Shown here one piece after another: positions 22,735 to 36,207 of a DNA stretch of 64,000 nt. The translations under genes were made by a program, and so were the position numbers. Positions within the stretch are counted from its first letter, which is position 1. Each line of letters starts with the position of its first letter. The stretch covers positions 10,664,335 through 10,728,334 of the forward strand of contig NC_088868.1 in the NCBI RefSeq assembly GCF_032884065.1, written 5' to 3'. The DNA is from Artemia franciscana. Lineage: Eukaryota; Arthropoda; Branchiopoda; Anostraca; Artemiidae. The notes below the pieces were generated by a model, which did not search any database, was not told the origin of the DNA, and saw only the letters and a list, made by a program, of their open reading frames with translations.

Positions 22735-22980
22735 CTGAGAACAATGCTGGGTACATTTATTGTCTATGCTAAATGCTGGATACAGGGACCCAATAATATA
22801 TTGATGACCTGAGTGAGTCTCAGGAATCAACCAATCATAATTCATCTGTAGTGAGGTAGGAAAGGGTTAGGGTAACCACAGTTATCCAGCATTTGGTATG
22901 GAGTATCCAGCTTTATACACAGGCTATGTCAAACACTAGATATACCCAGGGTTTAGCATAGGGTATCAAAAAATCAGGGA
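22735..22980. repeat. Diverged repeat unit and inverted partner of 18697-18775
   Basis: Bases 22740-22812, read on the minus strand, resemble 18697-18775 (shared words atcatcaatat, gcatagacaata, acccaac/acccagc). Bases 22798-22980 are a diverged member of the 232-bp repeat, with aaccaatcataattcatctg and agggtatc. Together they suggest that the LINE and array lie inside an older inverted-repeat element related to the hAT remnant. Confidence 0.55.
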
Positions 22981-24364
22981 TTTGTGGTTGACTGGAATAC
23001 TGCCAAAACAGAATTTGATTGGTGCTATCTAATAAATAAAAATCAAGAGCAACAATATTGTTTTATTACCATGTAAGCGTAATTCCTTCAATGTATTTCA
23101 TAGACTGTAGTAGGTCTACAGAGTCAAAGGGTTCCACATTTTTAATCAACCCTTTGATATTGTTGTTTTATAATGGTGGGCTCCCCAATATTGAAGAGAG
23201 GTTAACATATCTTTTATAATCACACCCAATGCAAAAATAACATAACTCTTCAGATTAGTGAACAAAAAATGTCCAAGGTTTTCATACTGTACCCAAGAAG
23301 TTCAAAGGAAGAAACAATAAATTAGCCAAATCTTGCTTCAGCCTGAGTGGACTACAAATCATATATAAGATTTTGAGAGGGCAAATGAATACTTCAGATA
23401 AACTAGAACTGACACCTGGTTTTTACCCTGAGCTTCCCTGCAAAAATCATGATTTGCCTAGCCTTGGTACTTTTTCTACTGGTATGTTAAGCATATGGTA
23501 TGGCCCCCTTCCACAAAATCTCCACTAAAAAGTTATTTGATGACTGATTGAACTTCCAGGATAGGATACAACTTCAAACATACATAAAAAAGTGGAGCTT
23601 CATAGGTGTTAGAAGGAAATTTTTTAATTGTCAAGAAACAAAATTTAAAGTCAACAGAACTACTTTGAAAAAAAAATGTGCCTAGGGCTAGGTCAAGGCT
23701 TTGTGCTTTCCAATCAGTTTTTGTGACCTATCATGTCATGCACAAACTCTTGTTTTTAGATATTGCAACCAAACAATATATAAGCAGAACAATGTTACTC
23801 ATATTATAATGTTGGGGTATCATGTCATGTTTCAAGGGAGTGGCATAGTCTTATTGAAAAAATATTTACAGTTGAGATTCTCATTCCAACAAATTTTTCT
23901 AAGCAGCCCATGGCTCCCACAATTTAAGCCTTGAGGATTTGTGTATGACTAAGCCTATTCCGCCTTCATATTAGGATAATTGGCTCCAGTACCTCTTGAC
24001 ATGAAATCCATGTATTTTGTTTTACTGTATGCATACCTTGCTCAATTATCTAGGCTCAGTTGCTTTTACTGATTAGACAAACACCACGCGGCATACCATC
24101 CATGTCACATTTCTTTTTCTTTTGAATTTTGAAGGTTTTTACGCCGCCTTACTATTTTGTAGTTACGTGAAGATGGCTGCGATCCTTCAAGCTATATTAT
24201 AGGTGCATTCCTTGTCGTGATCATAATTGATGATGATTAACTTTTTGACTGATATCTGTTCACACATCACCAACATTAAAAATAATAGGCCCGTCCACTG
24301 TTTATTTCTGTTCCTTGTTTGTAAAAACAATTAATTATTTTTAATTCTAGTCGACAGGTGAATT
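22981..24364. other. No feature recognised
   Basis: I see no supportable gene, RNA or transposon in this stretch. Short open frames are unsupported. Confidence 0.4.
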
Positions 24365-26760
24365 AACAAGAGCTAAGAGTTCATACGGCACTTGTGACGA
24401 GGCGAGAAGAGCTAAGAACCAAGAGATCATATGGTATGAGCTCTAACAAAATTCTATGAATCAATAGATTGATTTAAAAAGGAAAACAAGAGGCTTAATG
24501 CCGGTCAAGATTTAAAATAAGAGCTTTGAGTCACACAGTCCTTCTAAATATCAAAATTCATTAAGATCCGATCACCCAGTCGTAAGTTATAAATACCTAA
24601 TTTTTTCTAATTTTTCCTCACCCTTTTGCCCCCCAGATGGTCAAATCTGGGAAAACGACTTTATCAAGTCAAATTGTGCAGCTCCCTGACACGCCTACCA
24701 ATTTTCATCACCCTAGCACGTCCAGAAGCACCGAACTCGCCAAATCACTAAACCCCTCCCCCCAACTCCCCCAAAGAGAGCAAATCCAGTACGATTATGT
24801 CAATCACGTATCAAGGACATTTGTTTATTCTATCCACCAAGCTTCATCCCGATTCCTCCGCTCCAAGTGTTTTTCCAAGATTTCCCCCTCCAGCTCCCCC
24901 CAATGTCAAAAGATCTGGTCGGGATTTGAAATAAGAGCTCTGAGACATGAATTCCTTCTAAAAATCAAATTTTATTACGATCCGATCATCTATTCGTAAG
25001 ATAAAAATACCCCCATTTTCATGTTTTCTAAGAATTCCGGTTTCCCCCTCCAACTCCCCCGAATGTCACAGGATCTGGTCGGAATTTGAAATTAGAACTT
25101 CAAAGCACAAGATCCTTCTAAATATCAAATTTCATTAAGGTCTGGTCACCCTTTCGTAAGTTACGAATACCTCAATTTTCAAAATTACCCTTCCCCCCAA
25201 TTCCACCAAAGAGAGGAGATCCGGTCCAGTTATGTCAGTCACGTATCTTAGACAGGTTTCTATTCTTCCCATTCAGTTTCATCCTGATCTCACCGCTTTA
25301 AGTATTTTCTAAGATTTCCGGCCCCCCCCCCCAATTACGCTTGATCCGGTTGAGATTTAAAATAAGATATCTGAGTTACAAGGTCCTTCTAAATGTGAAG
25401 TTTCATGAAGATCCGATCACTCCTTCCTAAGTTAAAAATACGTAATTTTTCTTATTTTTCAGAATTACCCCCCCCCCCCCAATGGAGCGGATCCGTTCCA
25501 ATTATGTAAATCACGAATGCAAGACTTCTGCTTATTTTTCCAACCAAGTTTCATCCCAATCCCTCCAATTTAAGCTTTTTCCATCATTTTAGGTTTCCCC
25601 ACCCCAAACTTCCCCCAATGTCACCAAATCCGGTCAGGATTTAAAATAAGAGCCTTGAGACACGATATCCTTCTAAATATCAAATTTCATGGAGATCCAA
25701 TCACCCGTTCGTAAGTTAAAAATACCTCATTTTTTCTAATTTTTCAGAATTAACCCCCCCCCCCCACCCAACTACCCCAAAGAGAGCGAATCCGTTCTGG
25801 TTATGTCAATCATGTATCTAGGACTCGTGTGGTTTTTCCCACCAATTTTCTTCCCGATCCCTCCTTTCTAAGTCTTTTCCAAGTTTTAGGTTTCCCCCTC
25901 CCAACTCCCCCCAATGTCACCAGATCCGGTCGGGTTTAAAATAAGAGCTCTGAGCCACGAATTCCTTCTAAATATCAAATTTTATTGAGATCCGATCACC
26001 CGTTCGTAAGTTAAAAATACCTCATTTTTTTTAATTTTTCAGAAAAGCGAATCAGTTTCGATTATGTCAATCATGTATCTGGGACTTGCGCTTATTTTTC
26101 CCATCAAATTTCATCCCGATCCCTCCACTCTAAGTGTTTTCCAATTCCCCCAAATGTCATCAGATCCGGTCGGGATTTAAAATAAGAGCTCTGAGACAAT
26201 ATTATTCCAAACATCAAATTTCATTAAGATCCAATCACCCGCTCATAAGTTAAAAATACTTCATTTTTCTATTTTTCCGAATTAACCGCCCCCCCCACTG
26301 CCCCCCCAGATGGTCAAGTCGGGAAAACGACTATTTCTAATTTAATCTGGTCCGGTCCCTGATACGCTTGCCAAATTTCATCGTCCTCGCTTACCTGGAA
26401 GTGCCTAAAGTAGCAAAACCGGGACTTTAGGTTTCCTCCCTCCCATGTCATCAGATCCGATTGGGATTTAAATAAGAGCTCTGAGACAGAATATCATTCC
26501 AAACATCAAATTTCATTAAGATCCAATCACCCGCTCATAAGTTAAAAATACTCCATTTTTTCTATTTTTTGCGAATTAACCGGCCCCCCACCTGCCCCCC
26601 AGATGGTCAAATCGGGAAAACGACTATTTTTAATTTAATCTGGTCTAGTCCCTGATACGCTTGCCAAATATCATCGTCCTAGCTTACCTGGAAGTGCCTA
26701 AAGTAGCAAAACCGGGACCGACAGACAGACCGACAGAATTGGCGATTGCAAATAGAAAGT
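24365..26760 (+). repeat. Composite repeat, copy 2 (longest)
   Basis: It starts with the same terminal module as at 15245 (aacaagagctaagagttcat) and contains about eight gatccgatcaccc-type phrases, near 24570, 24980, 25139, 25411, 25693, 25990, 26227 and 26519, so spacing is mostly 240-300 bases with irregular half-units. C-rich runs of 8-12 bases recur in each unit. It ends in a gaccgacagacagaccgaca tract near 26720 and gattgcaaatagaaagttga. No ORF is credible. The whole behaves as a long non-coding element with internal tandem repeats. Confidence 0.8.
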
Positions 26761-28035
26761 TGACAAAATTCTGTGCATATTGCTATTAATACACCAGATA
26801 ATTCAGATTAATTTGTAAGAATATATTTTCTCATAAATTTTGTGTAACATTTCTTGTATTGAAAATAATTTATATTTTATAGGGATATTTGTAGTTCAAA
26901 CCATAGGCTACTACTGAAATTAGTTCCTTAGCCTACCTCAACCAAACTCTAATTAGCCTATTACTAAACTCCTATTGGCCAACCTCTGACTAAAGTTTTA
27001 GTAAGCTAAAAGAATTTTCATTCATGTAGGTAAACATAAGACTCTTTTGGATACTCATTAAAAAAAATTTAAATAATAAAATGTTTGGCTTATCTTGGAA
27101 AGAAAAAGTTAGCCTAGGTAAAGTTAAGGTCTTTTTTGCATCAAACAGTTGGTTTAACCAGTGACAGTATTAGTTGAATCCTGCTTGGAACTTAATGCAA
27201 AAATTGATAATGTTTTACCTCAAACAAAAGTGTTTTACAAAGACACTTTTTTTTACTTGTCATAGTAGGCTAGGCAAAATGTTTAAAAGGTAAAATATCT
27301 GCAAAAGCGTTTAGAAATCCCACTCTCCTGTAATTCATCAAATTAGCAGCAAATTAGTCTTTAGTAGTTGTGTTATTACCAGTAGTGTTTGGTAGTAGCC
27401 TAGACTAGTAGGCTATTTAGTAGTAGCTTAGTTTCCTCAAGATTTGACATAGTTCATATTAGTTTGAGGTTAAAATAAATTGAGACATGATCTAACCTAC
27501 TCTGGTATATTTAAACAGATAGAAAGTGACTAAATTAGTGACCTAGTTTTGGGTATAGTAGTAGCCTACATGAAAGATCTTTCCTATTGTCATTACTTTC
27601 ATAGTTAAACCAAAGTTTTAACCAGTCAAGTATTTTGTGCAAAAACGCTTTTCATGACAATCTTGGTTTGTCATGGTTCCATGGTTGCATTTCCACCATA
27701 CCCAATGGCTTAGCTCAAACAGTCTATTTGGGTGGTTTTGAAAAAGCCCTATAGGCCTTGGCTATTTGGTAATATGGTATATTTTGGATTTTTACAGTAC
27801 TTAGCCTGGTAAAAGGTGAACACACAACACCATGTGGTTTGGCACCTTTTCATGTTGATTCTTAATATACTAATTATTACCATAGCAATTGCATTTTGAG
27901 CCCTCTCCCTAATAGGACTAGATAGAGGCTTATGCCATAAACAGAACCCAAAAATTTAGTGATAGAGCATTTATTATTAACTTAAATTGCATCTTGGAGT
28001 GATATAAGGATTATCCATCCTTGTGATGCTCCATG
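26761..28035. other. No feature recognised
   Basis: Apparently unique AT-rich DNA with many short taggcta-type words; no gene or element is supported. Confidence 0.4.
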
Positions 28036-28039
28036 AAAA

Positions 28040-28470
28040 AAAGAATTCATTTGGTGTAGATTGTGGTTGTTAATCTAGACTCTTGTGGAGGACTTTGCAG
28101 CTTCCCAGTTGTAAAGGAACTCCTGGAAAAGCCATTCCTTATCAAGGTGGTTTTTGAACATGTCAGTTGAAGTAGCAGAAACTGTTTCTTCAGAGAGCTG
28201 GTTCCACATATTGATGATTCTTTGGCTGAAGAAGTGGCTTCTATGTCTACTTGTGGAATGCTGCATGGCTTCAATGAATGTCCTCTGGTACCAGAATGCA
28301 TGGGCTGTGCAAAGAGACCAGGAAGGGTGTTTTTAGAGAGGATTTTTTTGCTTAAAATAATGTCACCCCTTTTCCTTTGGTTTGTCAGCATTGGCAGCTT
28401 CAAACAATGTAGTCTTTCTTTGTATAGAAATTTATTCATGCTGCTAACCATCAATTATGCTTCTTAATTC
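28040..28470 (-). pseudogene. LINE ORF2 C-terminal stub
   Basis: The minus strand reads YKERLHCLKLPMLTNQRKRG then DIILSKKILSKNTLPGLFAQ and MHSGTRGHSLK. In a second frame it reads HSTSRHRSHFFSQRIINMWN followed by QLSEETVSATSTDMFKNHLD and KEWLFQ. This is the widespread C-terminal signature of CR1/Crack-like LINEs (RL..L.LPTL..RR.RGD, TRGHS, FF..R....WN.LP, ..FK..LD). There is one frame change near 28265. It is a strongly 5'-truncated copy. Confidence 0.8.
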
Positions 28471-31400
28471 GTTTGTGTTATTTAATAAATGATTAAATTC
28501 CTTTTTTGGAAGTGTAGCTTTTTTTAATAATTCTTGTGTTAATTTACTAGATGATGGCCTCAAACTATTTTTGAGGCAAAACCTACTTTGTGCCCTTTGT
28601 AAATATATGAATAGAGTATGTTAATTGAATCACTTTAATGCTAATGTTGGCAAGTGAATATGTGTTTGTTTTAGGCCTATATTGCATTTGAAATAAAAAT
28701 TTAAAAACATGTTGGACTACCATAGGTTGCTAGTTCCTAATATGGATGATTTTGGTGTAATTTTAGAAGATTTTTTGCTTGCCTCAGTGATTTAAATGAA
28801 TTATTTTTTTAAGCAGAATATAATGATATATCCTATCAAAGGCAATTTTTGTGTCATACAATAGGGCAGATATCTGATTTTTATTATTTAGAAATGAATC
28901 CTAGTTGACTCTTGGAAAAGAATGTTTTCCAACATATAAAGCAATTTGTTTCATGAGGATTATTTTTTAATACAAAAGACAAGGAGGAAAGAATAGTTAT
29001 TGTCCATTAATTGCTAGGATTTGTCTTAGCTCCTTTTTTAGACTTGGACAACTTTTCAAATTTCAGTAAAGATCCCAAGTACTATGGATGGATTGATAAT
29101 ATGAAGCAGTTAGCAGAAATTATGTGCAAGATTTGTTAAATTTTTTGTAGAAATACCATCTAGACTTAATTTTTGTTCTTCAACACTGAAGTTTATTAGG
29201 AGTAAAATGGGGAATAAACTTGTTAGAATTTTACAATAGTGTAAGATATTAGTTAAGACTGTGGTCAACTTTGACTAATTGCTACCTTTGCAAATATACC
29301 CACTCCCCTATAATGAGGCTAGAAATAGGCCTAGGCTTTATACTAAACTTTACAAATGTTTTTCACATTAACACAATATTATGAAACAAGTTTTGAAAAC
29401 AAAAAATAATGCAAACTAACATAATCAGCAAAGTTGTAACTAAGCTATGGCTATATATGGTCTTAGAAAGGGGACTAGGGTGCACTTGCAAGGGTAGTAA
29501 TTAATATATTTAAAATCACTATATAAAGGCAAATTGAATGATGAGGTAACTAGCACAGTAATTAAATTTATCATCTCTTGTTAAGGTAAGATACCAAGTA
29601 GTCAGACAGCTAATGGTCACTTAAAAAGTCAAATTACTGTAAAATCTCTGTTATACCACCTAGAAATAGGATTATTTTGCTACTGAATTTGCCTTAATTT
29701 ATTCTTAATAAGCCTTTGATATGCTTGAATATTTCAACCATGTAAAATGTTGAAAATTATGAATGTTCAGATAGTGCAGCCTAATCTTGTATGCATATTT
29801 GTAAAGTTTGAGCATAATCTTGGAAAATGCTAACAAATCTTAGAAAGAGGATTTTCAAGTTAGGACAAATTATCTAAATCACAGATAGGCTGAATTTTTG
29901 GGCAAATTTAATCTAAGTGTTGCAAAGCAGATTAATAGTAATTAAATAGGCTAGACTTTAAGGATTCCATTTTGCCTAAATTGAAATGTTGAAATTTTTC
30001 TGACATTGTAGTTAGACAATCCTGTCTAGTTCTATATACATGATGTCAAAGATAAGGAGCCTATTATCCATGTTTAGGAGATATATGTTAAAATGAAAAT
30101 ACTTGTCCGAGGCTAGGAACTATCTGAGTACCAGTGGTCTTACTCTATGCTACTGACGTTTACTTAAATTATTGTCAATGTCTTGAGTTTTCTAATTAGC
30201 CCTATGCACTAGTCTTGAATTATGGTATAATTTCAGATAAGCAGGTCTTTGCTATCTTGGAAAGTAGTTCAGTTAGGTGAATGAAACTTTCAGGAATGTT
30301 TCAAGAGCCTAAAGTACGCCCTTGAAAGATCTTTTAAAGTATCTGCCACTACCCTTGCCCTCTCTAAAGAGCATTGGCCTTTGATGAACTTACACAATTT
30401 AAAATATTTCATTGTGTGTATTATTTATTTAACAAATACTTCAAATAATTTGAAATTCTCATAAATATTTCAAAATATTTATTTGTGTTATGCAATTTGA
30501 AATTTCAAAAAAATTATAGCTCACTAAAGGCCCAAGGAAAGTGTTTTGAGCAGGGGTGTGATTTTCCATGGGACAGGGGGGCAATTGTCTCTTAGATCCC
30601 AGTCTAACCTGCAGCCTCACCCAATTGAAAATTGGTTCCTTCAAAGATCTTATCAAAACTAAGATAAGGCTGCACAATTCAAGCATCCACAGAAATGGGT
30701 CAGTTTTCTTTAGTACAGTTTTGCCTTTAAGGTGCTATATGACACATTTTTTTGGTTTTCAATGTCATTTTGCCTGACTTGGGGAAATTGAATCCAACTT
30801 TGCCACATCCCCAGGATTTCAATCATGCCACTAGTTTTGAGGCTCATAACATTGCTAAAATCAAAATTTACAGGGTTTAAAAGAAGTTGGAAAGCAATGT
30901 CTTATTGAAAAAAATTAATGTGACTTAAAATCTAATTTAAATCATTAGAATTGTGTCTTCTAAACCAAGACAAGAATAAAAGAAAAGCTGACTCAAACCA
31001 AAATAATAAAAATCATACCCTAGTTTTTCAGTGGTTATAGGGTAACAAATATACTGAAACTGTCTTCTATGTAATATTCCATTCCTTGGAAATAGGGAAG
31101 AAGTATAATTAGGAGGTTAAAATCATATGTCCAGGTGAATGCATTTCTGAAAGTGTTGTTCCCACTTATCTGCTGTCATAGATAGCAGAAGCCCCTCATC
31201 AAGAATTTATCCTGAATTACGCAAGAAAGGACAAATCATAAAACAGTTATGCTAGACTGATCACATGTATTTAAGTTAATCGTATGGAATGGTGGATTTA
31301 AAATTTTTATACTCAGTCAGTTATAGGCTATACCCAAACGTTTTCAATTTTTCAAAATACTTGCCTAAATGGGACGTTCCTTGTCCAGACCGTAATTAAT

Positions 31401-34400
31401 GGATGGCTAATTACAAAAAACGTCACTAAGCCCCGCCTCTTATTGTCATTAATCCCAACCACTCAACATGGAATCCACTCTATGACTCCAAGAGGCCTAC
31501 AACAGGCACTTAAATAAATGTGTAAAGGAAAACTTAAAATTCTAGAAGAGAAAATATAAAAAAACTACAATTCCCTCTGCTTGCTACATCTTGACATCCA
31601 ATCAAATCTTATTGTACCACATTTTTTAAAATATACCAGGAAACTTGTGATTGTCCCTTAATGTACCTTTAGAGGTGAAATGTACCAAAATGGTACAATG
31701 TACCATTGTTGGGAACATTGCTGAGCATCAGTACTGAATTTTGATCTTTAATATGTTTTAATTGTATATTGTGTGATGTTTTGAATTTAATGAAGTAGCA
31801 CCATTGCATAATATTAAATATTCTTTGTTACTGCTTGAAGAAAAATCTGCTTTGAAAACTTAGGGCTTGCACATGCAAACTTACTTTTTTTCATTGGGTG
31901 TTCAGTATCCATTGTAAATAATTTCCTGAAACAAGTTTTCAGACATCTATAAAATACATTAGACTCGTGCTTTTCACAAATATCCTAAAACCTTCTCCCC
32001 TTAAGAATATCCCATGCCCCTTGACTCCCCGGCATTGGACCCTTCTCCCCCCAACCCAATAGAAGTGCTGGAGCTATACCCCTGTTCTTTTTTTATATAT
32101 CCTTTGGCTACATCTAGGACCATTAGCTAAGGCCATGGAGTTTCAGAAATGTATGGTATTTGGAAAGAACATTAACAGAGAATCTAATAGTACTGGTTTT
32201 ATTTCATTAGTCTTTCTCTTTCATATGAGTCGTGACTATTCAGTTTTAGCAAATCAGTGGAAAAAATGATGATAAATTTGCAAATCAGTTAGGGCTATTC
32301 AGTCTGAAAAAACATCAAGATTCTTCAGTCTGAGAAGGTGGAAGATCCTCTAACTCTCTCCTACGCTCTCTACTATTTAAAGTAATTTTTTCACATGGTA
32401 ACTTAGTATAGATAAGTGGATACAAAAAATGGAGTTGGAAATTGTTTGATCAGAAAGTTAATAGCTCCAGTGTCCTTTTCAAGAGCTAGAAGTAAATGGA
32501 GGGTATTCAGATCCCTTTGCATGTTGCCATTTGTTTTGGTTACCACAGTAAGTTCTTGCAGCACTTCACTTATAAAAAATAGCCATATAACTCAGAAACA
32601 ATCAAATTCACTCGTAATAATCATGCCCTGCCCAAGGGAGGATATGACCCTCATCACCCATGGGAAAAGTTTCAAATAGATTTTTTTAGATACATTTTAG
32701 CTGAAAAGGCAGAGATGGATGATATTATTAAGACTAGAATTTTTTAAGGAGTAGGGTTGAAGGTTCAATTTCGCTGCATATCTTCAATCATTGCATCTCC
32801 CATTAACCACTTTAATTTCAAATTTTGAAGTAAAAGGTTTCATCAAACATGTTATTATGTAAACAGAAACTCTGCAAAGGCCATGCAAAACAAACAAATT
32901 GTGGACTGTTGCAAAAATGCGCTATTTTCTAGTTTGATGCAAAATTGAGCCTATACATATATGTAGGGATAGGAAAACTAACTACTAAATGTTAACTTCG
33001 CTTTCATAATTATTCATGATATAACAATTGAAATGGTAATACCAAAAACTAGTGTATAAACAGACAAAATGCGAAAAAAGGATGTGCAGAAAAATCTCGG
33101 ATGTAATGCATATGGATTGTTGAAGATAATCAGTGTGGTGTGGTTAACAATAGAAGGAACTGTTGGTCCTGTTGCCTGCTTGCTCTATTGAAAGAAAGCT
33201 AGAAACCTCTTGCTTAATATTCAAAAGACTTCTTTTGATGTTTAGAGATTATCAAATTTATTTTCTGGAATCCTTCATACCATGCTGCTGGTGAATCCAG
33301 AAATGCTATCACTCAATAAATTAAAAAAAACCTCCTCCTCTCCCCTACTTAGAAATTACTTTTGACATGTTTTAGGGATTCAATTTTGATTTTGGGTTTT
33401 TTCGATTGTCTGTTTTTTTTTGTTTTTGTTTTTAGGGCACTTTTTGTTAGGTTGGCTATGGTTGAAATCAAACTGGGAAGAAAGTGGGCTGTCGGAACCT
33501 ATTATGTATTACATTCGCCTGAGCTCGAATATAAAGAAATATAATGGTTAAGAATGTTTGTTGCTTAAATTATTGTTTTCAAGACTAAAGCACAAGTTAA
33601 GAAAAAAGTTTTAAATTTTCTTTTTAAAAGTATAACTACTGTTATTTTTTGTATCACCTTGTTAAATGTTTTTAATGATTGTGCTCTTCACCACCAACTG
33701 AGTTATTTTGAATACTGATGAATTTTAATTTATTTTCTATGTTATTCTTTATGCTACATATAGCAGGTCAGATTCTCTCTCTGTATTCAGACTGTTGCCA
33801 ATTATTAGTAATTCTTCTTCTCCTTTTTTGAAGGAATCTTTTCTCGTACAGAGTTCATTTACCAAGCAGATGCCTCTACTTGGCAATTTTCAGGATCTCT
33901 CCTAGTGATTTTTTGTTTATTTAAGGAATCCCTTTTATTTATTATTATGTATTCCTATTGTAGTTTTTGTATGTTATGCTTGTTTTTGGGTATCTGTTGT
34001 CATTGTTCAATCCAGAGGCTAAGAGGGGGGGTGTGCTGCTTGTAATTAATATGACTTTTTCCTTTTCTAGTCCATGGTTAAAATCTATAGAAAAAACAAT
34101 GGTGGATAGATTTTGAGACTAACTGTTTTTATATATTTTTGTCCTTCCTTTTTTTGTGGAAAAACCCATTGGTAGAGAGTATTTCATTTTTTTTTTCATG
34201 TTATATCTTCTTTGTTTTGAAAATATATAAATGAGGCATATTCTTGTGTCATAATTATACTTTGACAAAAATGTTTTGCACAATTATGACAGAGCCAACT
34301 GAATCTTGGTTTTTTGTTGTTGTTGTTTTTTTGTTTTTGTTTTTTTCATTTCAGTAGCTAATATCAACCTTATCCATAGTTGAGCTGGTAGAGTTGAGAC

Positions 34401-34535
34401 AAATACAGTAGCACAATGTAGGTTTGATGGTAACCAAGTCATGTTAGTCTGTTGATGAGTAATAGAAGGAACTTTAGGCCCTTTTTCATAAAAATTTTTA
34501 TATTTTTTTATGGTACTTGATATTTACCAAGTGAC
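28471..34535. other. 6-kb stretch without recognisable genes
   Basis: The stretch is AT-rich and noticeably poorer in repeats than its surroundings. I find no ORF with a domain, no finger motif and no transposon terminus. C-rich words at 31995-32060 may be an old repeat. It could be the upstream or intronic region of ZNF-B, which starts at 37865, but no exon is identifiable. Confidence 0.4.
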
Positions 34536-34539
34536 ATAA

Positions 34540-35389
34540 ATTAATTGCAATTTGGCAGGCGTACCAGGGACCAAACCGGATTAAATTAAAAATAGTCATT
34601 TCCCCGATTCGACCGTCTGGGGGAGGAGAGTGGGGGATGGTTAAATTAGAAAATATGGTTAAATTAAATTAGAAAAAAATGAGATATTTTAACTTATGAG
34701 CAGGCTATCGGGTCTTGATGAAATTTGATATTTAGAAGAATTTAGTGTCTCAGAGCTCTTATTCTAAATCCCGACCGGATCCGGTGACATTGGGGGGAGT
34801 TGGAGGGGAAACCAGAAATCTTGGAAGCCGCTTAGAATGGAGGGATTGGGATGACTCTTGGTGGCAAAAATAAGTACAAGTCCTAGATTCGTGATTGACA
34901 TAGCTGGACCGGATCCGCTCTCTTTGGGAGAGTTGGGGGGGGGGCACTTAATTCGGTAATTCGGAAAAAATGAGGCATTTTTAACTTACAAATGGGTGAA
35001 TGGAATGGATCTTAATGAAAATTAATATTTAGAAGGACCTTCTGTCTCAGAACTCTTATTTTAAATCTCGACCGGATCTGGTGACATTTGGGTGAGTTGG
35101 AGGGGGAAATTGTGGAAAACGTTTAGAGCGTAGAGATCAGGATGAAACTTGGTGGGAAGAATAAGCACATGTCCTAGATACGTTATTGACATAACCGGAC
35201 CGGATCCGCTCTCTTTGGGGGAGTTGGGGGGATTTCCTAGTTTGAGCACTTCCAGATAGATAAGCTAGGACGATGAAAGTTGGCAGGCGTATCAGAGACC
35301 AGACTAAATTAAATTAGAAATATTCTCTTCCTCGATTCAACCATCTGGGGGGGGGGGGCGAGCGAACAAGATAGTTGAGAAGAATTTTA
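34540..35389 (-). repeat. Composite repeat, copy 3
   Basis: Minus-strand units of the composite family, recognisable by cttggaaaacg/ggaaacc phrases, gaccggatccgctctctttg at 34910 and 35200 and ggcaggcgtatcagagacca-like words. The Helitron starts directly at its right edge (35390). Confidence 0.75.
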
Positions 35390-36207
35390 TCTATATATAT
35401 AAAAATAAGTTGTCTGTCTGTGGATCTGTGGATCAGGTGACGTCATGTTTCTGTGTCGGCTGACGTCATGAAATTAGTTGTCGTCATTTTTGCTTTGACG
35501 ATGCTTAGTATATTGTAAAACACATTAATTTGGTTAATAATATACCATTTAAAACACCAAAATGAACATGCTGGAGTAGTCACTCGGTGAGAGAGGGTGT
35601 CAGAACGGAGAATGAAGGTCCCAGGTTCAAATCCAGGTTAGGCTAAAAAAGGTAAAAAACTAAAAACTAAAAAAAAACTGAAAAATTAAAAAACTAAAAA
35701 AACTAAAAACTAAAAAAAAAAACTTAAAAAAAGGGAAAAACTGAAAAATAGAAGAGAAAAAGAAAACTAATAAAATTAAGATTAAAAAAAAATAAATAAA
35801 AAAGATAAAAACTAAAAAAAAAAGTAAAAAGATAAAACGAAAAAAAACTAAAAAAGCTAAAAAAAAAGGTAAAAACCAATAAAAGACTAAAAAGAAAAAA
35901 AACTAAAAAAAAATTTCATCTAAAAAACTAAAAAAACTAAAAAAGGTAAAAACTAAAAGAACTAAAAAAGAAAAAAAAACTAAAAAAAGGAAGAAAACTG
36001 AAAAATAAAGGAGAAAAAGAAAACTAAAAAAATATAAATAAAAATAAAAAAACTAAAAAGATAAAAACTTCAAAAAAAACTAAAAAGAAAAAAGAAAAAA
36101 ACTACAAAACCTAAAAAAAGGTCAAAACCAATAAAAAAAAACTAAAAGGGGAACACTGGGACACAAATGACGACCGGGATACTGGGAATATAAATGACGA
36201 CCGGGAC

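Noticed and set aside
24637-24999. 120-codon frame in the composite repeat
   Set aside because: Equivalent frames are not preserved in the other repeat copies and it shows no domain; it is a by-product of the C-rich units.
33362-33544. 60-codon hydrophobic frame
   Set aside because: The Phe/Leu-rich sequence comes from T-rich DNA; no signal-peptide context or homology is visible.
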